Shown here: positions 11,700-21,038 of the stretch, piece after piece
Numbering within the stretch: the stretch's first letter is position 1
How the letters are laid out: each line of letters begins with the position of its first letter
Source of the DNA: Azolla pinnata
Taxonomy: Eukaryota > Streptophyta > Polypodiopsida > Salviniales > Salviniaceae
Assembly (NCBI GenBank): GCA_037176905.1
Contig: JBBBWG010004592.1
Location: forward strand, 1 to 29,570
Length of the DNA stretch: 29,570 nt
Direction of reading: 5' to 3'
Notes under the pieces: generated by a model
What the model was told of the DNA's origin: nothing
Database searches by the model: none
The model's input: the letters and a program-made list of their open reading frames with translations, nothing else
Position numbers and translations under genes: made by a program

Positions 11700-12084
11700 C
11701 CAAAAAAACGATCCCACGGGTCAAAACTTGGCCTCTCTGTGGATGCTAGAAACGTCTCGTTCCAACATCAAACAAGGCAGTAGTTGGAGCCTTCCACGAA
11801 GAGATGGTATGAGCTCCGGCTTTTCAAGTGCAAATTTGATGAAGCTTTTCAAGAATCCGGCCCTCGTGCGTAATGCGTTTATGGATCGTTTCCTTGACCT
11901 TTTGAAAAAGAATTGCACAAGCAAATAATGCGACTAACTGGAGGCGGCTTGCAGAGTTTCACGCCTTACCAGCACAACCTGCTGATGAGGAAGCCCAGCT
12001 CTCCGCTATTTATAGCGGCTAATTGCTGGGATCGTGTAAAAAAAACCGATTCAGAGACTGATCCGAGACCGACTCGCTTCAAGG

Positions 12085-12135
12085 ATTTCCCCGACTGATA
12101 TGCCAATACACTGAAGGCATATCAGTTGGGGAAAT
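12085..12135. repeat. Inverted repeat: 20-bp stem, 11-nt loop
   Basis: The left arm 12085-12104 pairs with the right arm 12116-12135 at every position; the only non-Watson-Crick pair is one G-T wobble (12093-12127). The loop 12105-12115 is AATACACTGAA. The 10-mer CCAATACACT in the loop region occurs again at 12148-12157. Possible explanations are a relic of a miniature inverted-repeat element, a small RNA precursor, or a structural element upstream of TT9. Confidence 0.85.
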
Positions 12136-13395
12136 TCTGATTATGGGCCAATACACTATTTGGCCATATTTTCGAGCGCCGAAGTATATGCCTTGTCTCT
12201 GTCCAACCCTTTCGCATGATGAGCAAAAAGAACAGATCGATTCCGAGCACACGGATCGAATCGTAACATGGAGGAGCTCCTCCTCGCCATTCGATCTGGT
12301 GCTTACTTGCTTTTATCATTTGGGGAAAAAAAATAAAAGCCCCTTGCAATGACACGATGAGCATAAGGATACATACAGTTTTGCACAGCTGTTCTATGCT
12401 CACCCAGCGACCAACTGCCGCCGTGCGAGTTCTTAACAAATTCCTGGCCTTTTTATTCTTCTTCTTCCTTTTATAAATGTGATCAAGGCAGGCCCGGCTC
12501 GAAATCCTCGCTGCCCCAGCTGCCCAAAATCCCCTTCCATGACAAATAGCTGCATATATGTATAAATGTGCATACATGCTGATGCTCTTCAGCCATCTCT
12601 GCTGTGTGCATTATTCCGCACTACTCTGGTGCATGGAATCCTGAGAGAAACCAACAAGGCCATGACCTTGGCTGGTCTTTGTTCATCTAATAGCTCTTCA
12701 TGCATAAAGAAGAAAATAAGCTGCCTTCTGTCTCCTCTTTCATCAGAGGGGCCAAATTGTGAAGAAGATCCATCGTTCCAGCAGACGCTGCGAGATGCTT
12801 CAGCATTTCCGACTGCGAATTTTTCCATTTTTGCATATCCGGCGCTTCCTTTCCGGCTGCCGAGCTTTCCCATCACATCAACCACTCGTGACAGTCGGCA
12901 TTTCTAAAAGCCAGGCATTGAAAAGAGAGGCAGAGGAAAACATAACATGCTTAAAAAGCCTTGGCAATGGCAGGGTAGAGAACAAAGAGAATCCCTTTCC
13001 TCTCTGCAGCTTTTAGGCAGAGGCAGCAATTTGGCAATCTCTACTGTTCCTTATTCCTCATACTGTTGTTGCACATCCATTGCTGTTTAAGCACCAATTG
13101 AGACTATAAACAACACCCCATCATCGATGCACATGAATGTTGCTTGCACAAGAGTTCAGGGTGAAACTATAATCTTAAATTGAAACCCATTCCTTTCCTT
13201 GCCTTTGGATCCCAATTTCCATGTGGAAAAAAGGATGGGCAGTATAAATTCACAGGAGAGATGATCCTAGGACCATATTGATTCTGTGAAGGACTGATCA
13301 TTCATATATAGAACACCAGAACAACAGTGTGACAAAGAATCACATCGTTACATACAAATTGCTGAGATAGCAAAGGCACTAACAAAGACTTACCT

Positions 13396-13401
13396 TTTAT
13401 T
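13396..13401 (-). other. Candidate eIF4B polyadenylation signal
   Basis: AATAAA on the minus strand lies about 385 bases past the eIF4B stop codon. Plant poly(A) signals are loose, and a GTAAGT splice-donor-like motif lies only a few bases further on, so this is a weak call. Confidence 0.25.
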
Positions 13402-13784
13402 AGGAGCAGAGAGACAGAGCTGGTTGGCAGAAGGCGACCACACAAAAACATGCAAAGAAAATCGGTCTTCCTCTTCTTTAAATCAGCAGAGAATATAAGC
13501 GTTCCGGAAATCTAATCTTCCTACATCAATGTAAAAAGGATCCCATGATGTCTAGAACAAAAAAGAATTTTTTGAGCACAAAAGGAAAAAAAAAGAGGGG
13601 AGGCAAAAAGGCCAAGGGAAAGTTACAACTAGCAACAAAAAAAAGGGGAGGGGGGTGGGGAAGGTAGGGCTTTCAAAGGCCTTCAAAGTTTTGATTATAT
13701 ATGATTATGTGTATGAATATCCTGAGCATTTGATTTTCTCTCAAGCAGCTCGGGCATTCCAAAGAAAAGAAATATATAGTACTC

Positions 13785-16700
13785 TCAAAATCGCCGATTA
13801 CCAACTCGATTGCTGTGTTGTTGTGGTTCTCCCCAGCCACCTCTCCGATCACGAGGGCCATCGTTAGACCGAGTCCAGATATCGGGACCCGCACCACGTG
13901 AATACCCAGAAGAATTGCTACCATTACCGCCACCGCTTACGTCTCGTTGAGACCTCTGAAGAGATTCAAAGCTTTGCCTTACGTCAATGGATCCAACCCA
14001 AGATCCAGTCCTTTCCAGCGCTTCGCTGTTGTTGTTCCTGCCACCGGCATCGACTTGGCGAGAACGAGACCACAAGGTATGCGATGATGTTCTTCGAACA
14101 GACTGCGATTCCGAAGAGACATTATAGCTTTGGCCAGCATCACTCCTTCCCGATTGAGAGCCTGGCCTACTACCCGATCTAGAACCTGGTCTACTGCCTG
14201 GGAGAGACCCTGCCCGATCTGGCATATCAAAACCGCGGCCGAATTCGCTCCTTCCCGAGCGAGACCCGGGCCTGTCAGTCGTCGCAGCCCTCTGCGAGAA
14301 CCTTACCTTGTCGTCCAATGCCCTCACCAGCTCTTCTAGCTCCTTCTCCTTCTTGCGCAATTCCTCCTCTGATGCAGAGGCTTCGCTCGGGATGCTCCCA
14401 TCCGTCGTCTCTTCCCCTCCATTCGCTCTCTGCTTGCTTGCTTCTTCTACCTCTTGCTTTAAAGCTTCTATTTGTTCCTTAAGAATCCTCTCTTCCTCAG
14501 TTTCAGGCCTGCATGTACATTGCATACAGGTTCGTAAATGACTGCACTAAATCCACCGTATATATAACATTAATAACCTTGTCCCCTTGCTTCACCCACG
14601 TATGATGACATACAAGCTTCTTATATGCCCACCAGCAGATAGGGGAACTCAACTCATGTGTCCCACACATCACGGGATTAGACGATTATAGAAACTTCGA
14701 GTATGTTGTCAGAAACGCATGCATTTATTTTACCAACAGCGATGCCAATAATGGAAACACTTTGGGAGATCCGAGTCATCTCGATGACACTTAGATGGGC
14801 CTGAAGTAATGTGAGAAAGTAAATAGAAAGCAGGTGAGAACCATGGAGCTTCCAAGAAAATATATGGAACAGCAGATACCCAATTTATGTTCTGACGGAA
14901 GGTCCCTCATCTGTAAGAGCCAACAGCTGCTGTATACAAATTTCTAAAGGTACAAACAAGGCCTATAGATGGAGTTGAAAGTATGTGAAAGAAAGCAGGT
15001 GAGAGCCATGGAACTTCTAAGACAACATATGGAACAGCAAATACCGGCTTTATGTTTTGATGGAAGGTGCATCATGTGTAAGGTCAGATAGCTAGTCTAT
15101 ACAAATATTAAAGACACATATAAGACCTCACCACTTGAAGTACATGAAAAAAATAACAGATGAGAGCCATGAAACTTCTAAGAAATATTTATGGAGCAGC
15201 AAATACCCACTTTATGTTTTGATGGAAGGTGCATCACGTGTAAGGCCAGATAGCTAGTCTATACAAATATTAAAGACGCATAGAAGACCTCACCACTTGA
15301 AGTACATGAAAAAAATAACAGATGAGAGCCATGGAACTTCTAAAAATATATATGAAGCAGCAAACACCCACTTTATGTTTTGATGGAAGGTGCATCATAT
15401 GTAAGGCCAGATATCTGGTCTATACGAACGTTGAAGNNNNNNNNNNNNNNNNNNNNNNNNNNNNNNNNNNNNNNNNNNNNNNNNNNNNNNNNNNNNNNNN
15501 NNNNNNNNNNNNNNNNNNNNNNNNNNNNNNNNNNNNGCAAACACCCACTTTATGTTTTGATGGAAGGTGCATCATATGTAAGGCCAGATATCTGGTCTAT
15601 ACGAACGTTGAAGCACATATAAGACCAAATCTAACCTTAAAGACTGCCTTAACCAAGGGAAAAACATGCAAACAAAAAACAATTGGCTGCAGCAGAAAAA
15701 TCCTCGCAGCTCCAAAATGAAAACATGTAGCTGAAATATGCTGATGAATGCCAAAGAGGAACCGAATATTCTTTCGCTTGAAATCCTCAAACATGCGAAT
15801 GCATTTGATCACAAAAGCTCTCGAAGCAGTAAGCATGAAATATCTAAAAAAGAAAGCATCTTTTAAGAGCAGACAACATACCTATCAACTGCACGATGCT
15901 CCAACTCGAGATCCATTTTCCGCCAATCTTTGCCCTGTTCCTCCAGTAGAACTTCACGAGGTTTCGCATCCCCGAATGGATTCACTTTGGGCCGAGAAGG
16001 TTTCGCCGAAGCTTCTATGGAGGCTTCAGGGGTGGGAGGTCGGCTAGATCGGCCGCTGCTAGAGGGTCTACTAGCAGTACCAGTACTGGTCTCTTTCAAG
16101 GCAATCTCAGGATTCTGTTGATCTACCCCTCTTTCAGCAAGAACAGCTTCACGAGGACGAGCAGAGCCGAATGGATTAGGTTTAGGTTTCGATGGAGGGG
16201 GTGCAGATACTGCAACCTCTGCCTCTGATCCTTCTATGGGAACTGTAGGTTGACTAGGAGGAGCCAACACGATAGGCTTCCTTTCCCGAAGCCTTTCAGA
16301 ACTCTCCGACTGAACCTCTGATTGTACAGATCTCTTCGATGAAAACCAGTTATCTGCTTCGTTCGCCCGGGAGTGGATATGGCTGCTTAGATCTGTACCT
16401 TGAGTAGGTGGTTTCTTGGTTCTCGCCCAGCTATCTGCTTCATCTGCACGAGAGAAATTGCCAGATTCTGCCGATTCAGAAGCATGTCTTCTCGCCGGCG
16501 GAGCTACAGGCAGAGCTTTCTTCACTAATCCCCAGTTATCTACTTCATCTGCTCGAGAAGGTGCTATGTCTACTCGCTCCGAAGGAATCGGACGAGAAGG
16601 AGCAGATGAAGAAGAGTATCTCTTCTCGCTGCTGTCATACTCCGCCCTGCCGCTTGAAGCGGGGAAGACGGTTCGTTTGGAAGAGCCCCAATCCCTGCTA

Positions 16701-17200
16701 TCATCTGCTCGAGAAGGTTCATCTCTCTCCCGATCTTTCAGAAAGCCACCAGATTCTCTCTCTCTCGGGTACCCTGAGTATCGATCTGCTCCATAGTCAC
16801 GGAAACCGCCCCCAAGCCCTCGTCTTTCTTCTTCCCCAGATCTGTCGCGAGGCCCAGAGGGAAGCATGGCCATCTCTTGGAGGGTGAGGCCGCCTGCGGA
16901 GACGTTAGAACGAGAAGCGGCCGAAGAAGAATACCTCGAGCCTGTTCCTTGGGCGATGGGCTGGCCTATGGTGAACTCGGCAAGGGACAGCGTAGTCTGC
17001 TTCTTCTTCTTCTGCGTGGCTCTCTGGCGAGCGGCTTCAGGAAGGGACGGGAAGGACTCGTCGGAAGGAAGGAGATGCGGGAGGGGAGGCGGGCGAGCGG
17101 CCATGGCTGCGGCTGCAGCGGCTGCAGCGGCCTTCTCTTCTTCTTCTGCGAGCTCTGCTTCGGCGGCCCAGGCGCCTATGCCCCAAGGCTTAGTCGCCAT
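13785..17200 (-). CDS. EIF4B: Eukaryotic translation initiation factor 4B, two exons
   Basis: Exon 1 is 17200-15882 and exon 2 is 14508-13785 (TGA); the 680-aa frame joins cleanly at AG/G (Arg). eIF4B promotes 40S recruitment by stimulating the eIF4A helicase and binding RNA. The N-terminus MATKPWGIGAWAAEAE is the plant eIF4B signature. The ATG at 17200-17198 has G at -3 and +4; the GTG two codons upstream is not used. Features in order: an Ala run near residues 24-34, DESFPSLPEAA, SLAEFTIG, an Arg/Ser/Gly-rich middle with repeated SRADE-x-D-x-W units, and two NPFG...PRE repeats (NPFGSARPREAVLAERG; NPFGDAKPREVLLEEQG). These are followed by DWRKMDLELEHRAVDRPETEEE, a Glu/Lys-rich coiled-coil stretch, and a C-terminal RPGSRSG repeat region. 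It is longer than the roughly 530-550 aa I associate with plant eIF4B, mainly through its low-complexity parts. The intron (14509-15881) contains a tandem array and an assembly gap. Confidence 0.93.
14815..15640 (+). repeat. ~162-bp tandem repeat array within eIF4B intron
   Basis: Units can be aligned on GAGAGCCATG (14836, 15001, 15162 and 15324), giving spacings of 165, 161 and 162 bases. Shared blocks include TTTATGTTTTGATGGAAGG, GTAAGGCCAGATA and AAGACCTCACCACTTGAAGT. The first copy (14815-14980) is the most diverged; the last two are closest to each other. A 77-base fragment of the last unit occurs again after the N gap. The array is not coding and should be spliced out. Confidence 0.92.
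15437..15536. other. Assembly gap of exactly 100 N
   Basis: The run is exactly 100 Ns, a conventional placeholder for a gap of unknown size. The 77 bases before it (15360-15436) are identical to the 77 bases after it (15537-15613). It lies within the eIF4B intron, so no coding sequence is lost. Confidence 0.98.
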
Positions 17201-17760
17201 ATCCACGCAAAGAGCAGGAAATCTGGGAAGAAGAAGAAGAGGAGGAGGAGGAGGTAGCGATGGAGAGGGAGAGCTTCTGTACCGGCAGAAGGACGGTGTC
17301 GTGTGGCAATGGCGCGAGAAAGAGAGAGAGAAAGCTTCGAAGCCCTATCTCTCTCCCCTTCACGTCGATCGATTTGCCTCTCTCTCTCTCCCTCTCTCTC
17401 TGTGTCTTCTTCGCCGCCTTCGCTCTAGATCTCTGTGATGCCGGGCTTGTGCTGGGCTCCAGCGCACGCACGATTCACGTTTTCTTTCCGCCCCCCTGTG
17501 CTTTTCTTTTTTCGCCTCTGTCTTTTCCCTTTCTCTTACCTGCGAAGCTTTTGGCTATGGCGAGAAGGCAAGTCAGCGGAGAAGCAGCAGCAGCAGCAGA
17601 AGGAAGAAGAAGGAAGAAGGAAGAAGACGGCGAAGAAGGAAGAAGACGGCGACGGAATTAACTGCGTTTAAATTCCCGTCTCGCGTCCGCCACTTTAGAT
17701 TTTTATTTCATTTTCTTTTTAATCCGCTATTTTCCTTTTTCTTTTTCTTTTTCTCTCGCT
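17201..17760 (-). promoter_or_regulatory. eIF4B 5' UTR and proximal promoter
   Basis: This stretch is directly upstream of the eIF4B ATG. It is rich in CT/GA dinucleotide runs (17320-17335, 17380-17402) and GAAGAAG/GCAGCAG triplets (17575-17655), the kind of pyrimidine-rich leader common in translation-factor genes. I see no convincing TATA box on the minus strand. Open frames in it are low-complexity and not genes. Confidence 0.4.
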
Positions 17761-17772
17761 CCTTTTTCCGAG

Positions 17773-18125
17773 CATACATACATACATGCACGCATACATA
17801 CATACATACATATACACATACACCATCATACCACCATCACCACCATCACCGACATCACCACAACCATCACCATCATCACCATCACCACCATCACCATCAT
17901 CACCATCACCACCATCATCACCATCATCACCATCATCACCATCACCATCATCACCATCACCATCACCATCACCACCATCATCATCATCACCATCACCACC
18001 ATCATCATCATCACCCTCATCATCATCACCATCATCACCACCACCACCATCATCACCACCATCATTATCATCACCCATCGTCATCACACCATCATCATCA
18101 TCACCACCATCGCCATCATGACCAT
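17773..18125. repeat. CATA tetramers followed by ~300-bp CAT/CAC triplet array
   Basis: 17773-17825 is (CATA)n. It grades into an array of CAT and CAC triplets from about 17822 to 18125. The plus strand of the array is almost free of G. All six frames are open over much of it, giving His, Ser/Pro, Ile/Thr, Met/Val and Asp/Gly strings; these are repeat artefacts, not genes. Confidence 0.96.
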
Positions 18126-18129
18126 GACC

Positions 18130-18168
18130 ATCATCATCATTATTATTATTATCATTTCTATGGCAGTA

Positions 18169-18203
<35 letters not shown>
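18130..18203. repeat. (ATT)n microsatellite
   Basis: ATC triplets pass into ATT triplets. The run is interrupted at about 18150-18168 by a short unique stretch and then continues as about twelve ATT units. It adjoins the CAT/CAC array and probably derives from it by C-to-T changes. Confidence 0.93.
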
Positions 18204-18388
18204 CAATAACTATTCTCGTGGGTATTATTATTATCCGTCATCATCATCAGTTTATCAATTTTCTGTCATGCAAAAACTCATATTTCCGTTTTTGGGGTGC
18301 CTAATGCTTTCTATTTGCATTTCTAGCCTCCCCAATTATTGTCTGTTGTTTACCCTCACCAAATTTTATCGCTTGCATTCTGATGCGA

Positions 18389-18715
18389 AATCGCAGATTA
18401 ACGCCCAGTTTTGCATCTCTCGCTAACTATTAGCGCCCGATCTAATTGATTAGCACCAAATCAGTTAGATTCTGGGATTATGCTAGTTTCTGTTTATTGA
18501 CTACTGACAGCAGTAAAAGGATTCGATTAGTAAACAATGATTGGAAAGCAAGAAGCAATTAGCAACTAGCAATCGGAAAATTATGAAGCAATGAGCATGA
18601 GAAACGGATAAATCGAAGCAATCGGTAACAGAAGGATAGTGAGAAGCGGGGTTACATGATGATAAAACTAGGCGTTAATTTGCAATCTTTTATTTTAGTA
18701 GGCGTTAAACTGCAA
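18389..18715. repeat. Inverted repeat pair plus extra copy of GGCGTTAA motif
   Basis: Reading outward, the minus strand of 18389-18418 and the plus strand of 18659-18688 share the core AAAACTRGGCGTTAATYTGC, with only a few differences over about 28 bases. A third, shorter copy (TAGGCGTTAAACTGCAAC) follows at about 18700-18717. The roughly 240-bp interior is rich in GCAATTAGCAA-type words. This may be a degraded non-autonomous transposon or a fragment of a dispersed repeat family. No target-site duplication is evident to me. Confidence 0.6.
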
Positions 18716-18720
18716 CTAGT

Positions 18721-20368
18721 AAATTCATTAGGAGGTTTTTGGTAATTTTCCATTTCAATAAAAGGTCCTATCATTTGTTACAAGTTATAACATGCCAGTG
18801 GCTACAACATTGTTTTGATGCTTTTTACAATTTCTTTCTCGCGGCAAGGGGGAAATAACCATTCTGGCAAAACATATCTACGCTCAAAGGGGTTAATAAC
18901 TTAAATAGTCTATACGATGAGCTCGAATCCGGCCAGACCTTTGAGATCACAGATCTGGTTTCTTCTCTCCTCGACAAAGATGCTCTGATTGCGGATCCAC
19001 TTCTTTGACAAAGTTTCTACAAAGCTTGCAGAATATACCCTAGGGAATATCCCTGGCATCAATGCGCCATAACCTCGTTGCCCAGAAGCAAAGGCTCCAT
19101 CAAGTATATATCTCGTTTGTGTAGCTCATCGACTGACTGGCTTCTTGTCCCATGTGTAAAAACTCCGTTATTATCTTGCGTGCGAGTTAAATTATGCAAA
19201 GCTAAAGTCATGATCTTTAGTTGATTCTTTGTAGATTTTGTGAAGTTGTTTATCGATCTCATAAATAGACCAATCACATTGTTAACCAAAACAAGTTGAG
19301 ACGATGTCGTCGAGCTCATCGAGATGTTTCTCGCCCGTGACCCATGACAGAACTAACTATAACCCAGAGAAATCGGGAGAAGCAACACTTAATAATCCAC
19401 GTTGCGGCATTTTTATGGAAAGGGGGCATCGGCTTACACATTCCCCTTGCCCTGATCGTGTTTCGAACTGGGAATCGAAACTTCTATGGCCTTTGGCCCC
19501 AAACATACAGATCGATGCTTGCAATCTGGCGATTCGTGGGCATCGAGGCCACATTGTGATGTTATCATGTCAATAAGAAATGGGCAAGGAAAAAGATGGG
19601 CCAAAAGCTCCAAAGTGTGCCAGTACACACGTTCTCAACGATGGTAAGCATTGTTTGACGTGTTCCAACTGTAAATCGGTCCTTTGTTGTTTCAGGGTCA
19701 ATGCATACAATAATCGGCTTCTGGATCACTCACGCAAGTCATTAACAACAATACTCGAGGCAAGCCATCGTGGCTCGATTCATGCTCGATACAAGGGTTA
19801 CATCGAACTGTCTCTTTGTGAGATATGTTTTTCCCACTCGGCCCATTCTTGTTTGTTACGAGTATTCATCCATTATTAGCAGTCTCGTAGTAAGGCTTTG
19901 TTGACATTCTATCTCCAAAACCAATCGATAACCAGCACTGAGGGGATAAATTCCTGCATCAAAAGTTCACAATCTCGGTGATTTGACGCCAAATTACAGT
20001 CGTCTGTGCCGTCACAGTTGCCATCTGTGCCGATCCTCGATCCGTTTCCTTGCGTTTCTGCCTCTGCATCGGCAAACTGTTGCGGGGATACATCGATCCG
20101 TCAGCAATCGCCCCTTCACGACAATCAAATCCGAGGCAGTTACTGCGCATATATATGACAATCGATCGGTCGATCGATCTATACATCCAATTTAAGCCAG
20201 CCTCCGAGTTTTCGAGATCCGACGGATTTCATTCACCGTTGACCAAGCAAAGGCAGCAGTTAGGATCCCTTTCCTTTAAATGTTTGCATTACTGTTCATG
20301 GAAAAACAAAGAGTTTCCCACAAAAGCAAAAAGCAGAGCGCTCAAAAGAGCAAGGAACCAACCAAAAG
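18721..20368. other. Intergenic, no supported gene
   Basis: This stretch is unique-looking, moderately AT-rich sequence upstream of the glycosyltransferase gene. Open frames of 60-100 codons occur (19059-19319 minus, 19304-19576 plus, 19580-19879 plus), but none continues a recognisable family and all are bounded by nearby stops. The region could contain decayed transposon or gene fragments. A near-palindrome of GATCGATC words lies at 20160-20182, and a TATA-like stretch at 20147-20158 could belong to the downstream promoter. Confidence 0.45.
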
Positions 20369-20447
20369 AAAAACGCAAAACGCAAAACGCAAAACGCAAA
20401 AAACGCAAAAAACGCAAAAACGCAAAAACGCAAAAACGCAAAACGCA
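20369..20447 (+). repeat. AAAACGC minisatellite (7-9 bp units)
   Basis: About ten head-to-tail units of ACGCAAA, with the A run varying between four and six, lie about 200 bases upstream of the glycosyltransferase ATG. The plus strand lacks T entirely over this stretch. It creates an apparent Lys/Thr/Gln-rich open frame that is not evidence of a protein. Confidence 0.93.
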
Positions 20448-20486
20448 GGGAAGCTTCCCGTAAAAGCCAGTCCAAAGTCTACAGCC

Positions 20487-21038
20487 ATGGCGAGCTCGAA
20501 GCTGCGGCGCTGCAGGAAGAAGAAGAAGAAGACGAAGAAGCAGCAGAAGCAGAAGGGATGTAGCAGACGCAGGGAAGGAGGAGGTTCTGAATCGCGGCCT
20601 GCAGGGCGAGGTGCGAGCGAGAAGGAAGAAACGGGAAGGAACGATGTCCGGCAAGAAGAAGGTACTGCCATGGCTCCTCGCTTCCGTTGCTTCCTCCGAT
20701 CTCCATCGTCGTCTGGTCTTCCTCGCCCTCTCCTGCACCTCGCTCCTCCTCATCTACGCCTTCTTCTTCCTTCTGCTGCCTCCCAGCTCCAGCACCGGCA
20801 CTGGCACCGTCCCCCCCGTCTTGCTGCCTCCGCCCGGCCCTCTTCGGTCCTCGTCTCCCCGACCTGCTTCCCTTATCCATCCTCCTTCCGCTTCTCCAGC
20901 TCCGGATCCTTCGCCCTTCCATTACAGCTCGGCCTCCCCTCCTGCGATCGAGGACAAGCCTCCGTCCTCCTCAGCGTTCTTCTTCAGAAACGCACCCTGG
21001 AAAGCCAGCATCGGCCACTGGCTCTCGCGATGCTTTGA
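20487..21038 (+). other. Upstream overlapping ORF in strong AUG context
   Basis: An ATG at 20487 (GCCATGG, with G at -3 and +4) opens a 183-codon frame. It overlaps the start of the glycosyltransferase CDS in a different reading frame and ends at 21038. Its product would begin MASSKLRRCRKKKKKTKK and then become the shifted reading of GC-rich exon 1. It has no recognisable domain. If the transcript starts upstream of 20487, this AUG would compete with the true start at 20644. If it starts downstream, it is irrelevant. Confidence 0.4.

Larger units (their letters stand above)
11241..13390. other. Intergenic region between TT9 promoter and eIF4B 3' end
   Basis: About 2.1 kb contains no gene I recognise. 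It holds T-rich tracts at 11260-11460, a diverged direct repeat (11564-11699), a long hairpin (12085-12135), and AT-rich sequence at 12300-13390. Several 60-150-codon open frames exist on both strands, including 12122-12577 minus and 12566-12907 plus with its antisense partner at 12589-12885. None shows a family motif or codon periodicity that I can recognise. Confidence 0.5.

Noticed and set aside
12122..12577. 151-codon minus-strand open frame in the TT9-eIF4B intergenic region
   Set aside because: No family motif, mixed low-complexity Lys/Arg and hydrophobic runs, and it spans the hairpin at 12085-12135. No supporting splice or conserved neighbours.
12566..12907. 113-codon plus-strand frame with a 98-codon antisense frame at 12589-12885
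   Set aside because: Mutually antisense open frames of similar length with no recognisable domain are most easily explained by chance lack of stops.
15322..15720. Protein crossing the N gap within the eIF4B intron
   Set aside because: It is a translation of the tandem repeat plus Ns; the same residues appear on both sides because the flanks are identical.
17198..17206. An eIF4B start two codons upstream of the ATG
   Set aside because: The upstream codon is GTG (17206-17204), not ATG; the ATG at 17200 gives the conserved MATKPWG N-terminus in a good context.
17719..18121. Open frames of 80-120 codons on both strands, including Asp/Gly-rich, Met/Val-rich and Ser/Pro-rich frames
   Set aside because: They are all readings of the CAT/CAC microsatellite; every frame is open because the triplets contain no stop, so openness carries no coding information.
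19580..19879. A small Cys-containing protein that looked like a zinc finger
   Set aside because: The Cys spacing (CLTCSNC, LCC) does not match a known finger and the frame has no splice partners or homologous flanks that I recognise.
20280..20486. A protein starting at 20280 with a Lys/Thr/Gln-rich N-terminus
   Set aside because: The composition comes from the AAAACGC repeat, and the downstream part is just the out-of-frame reading of GT47 exon 1.
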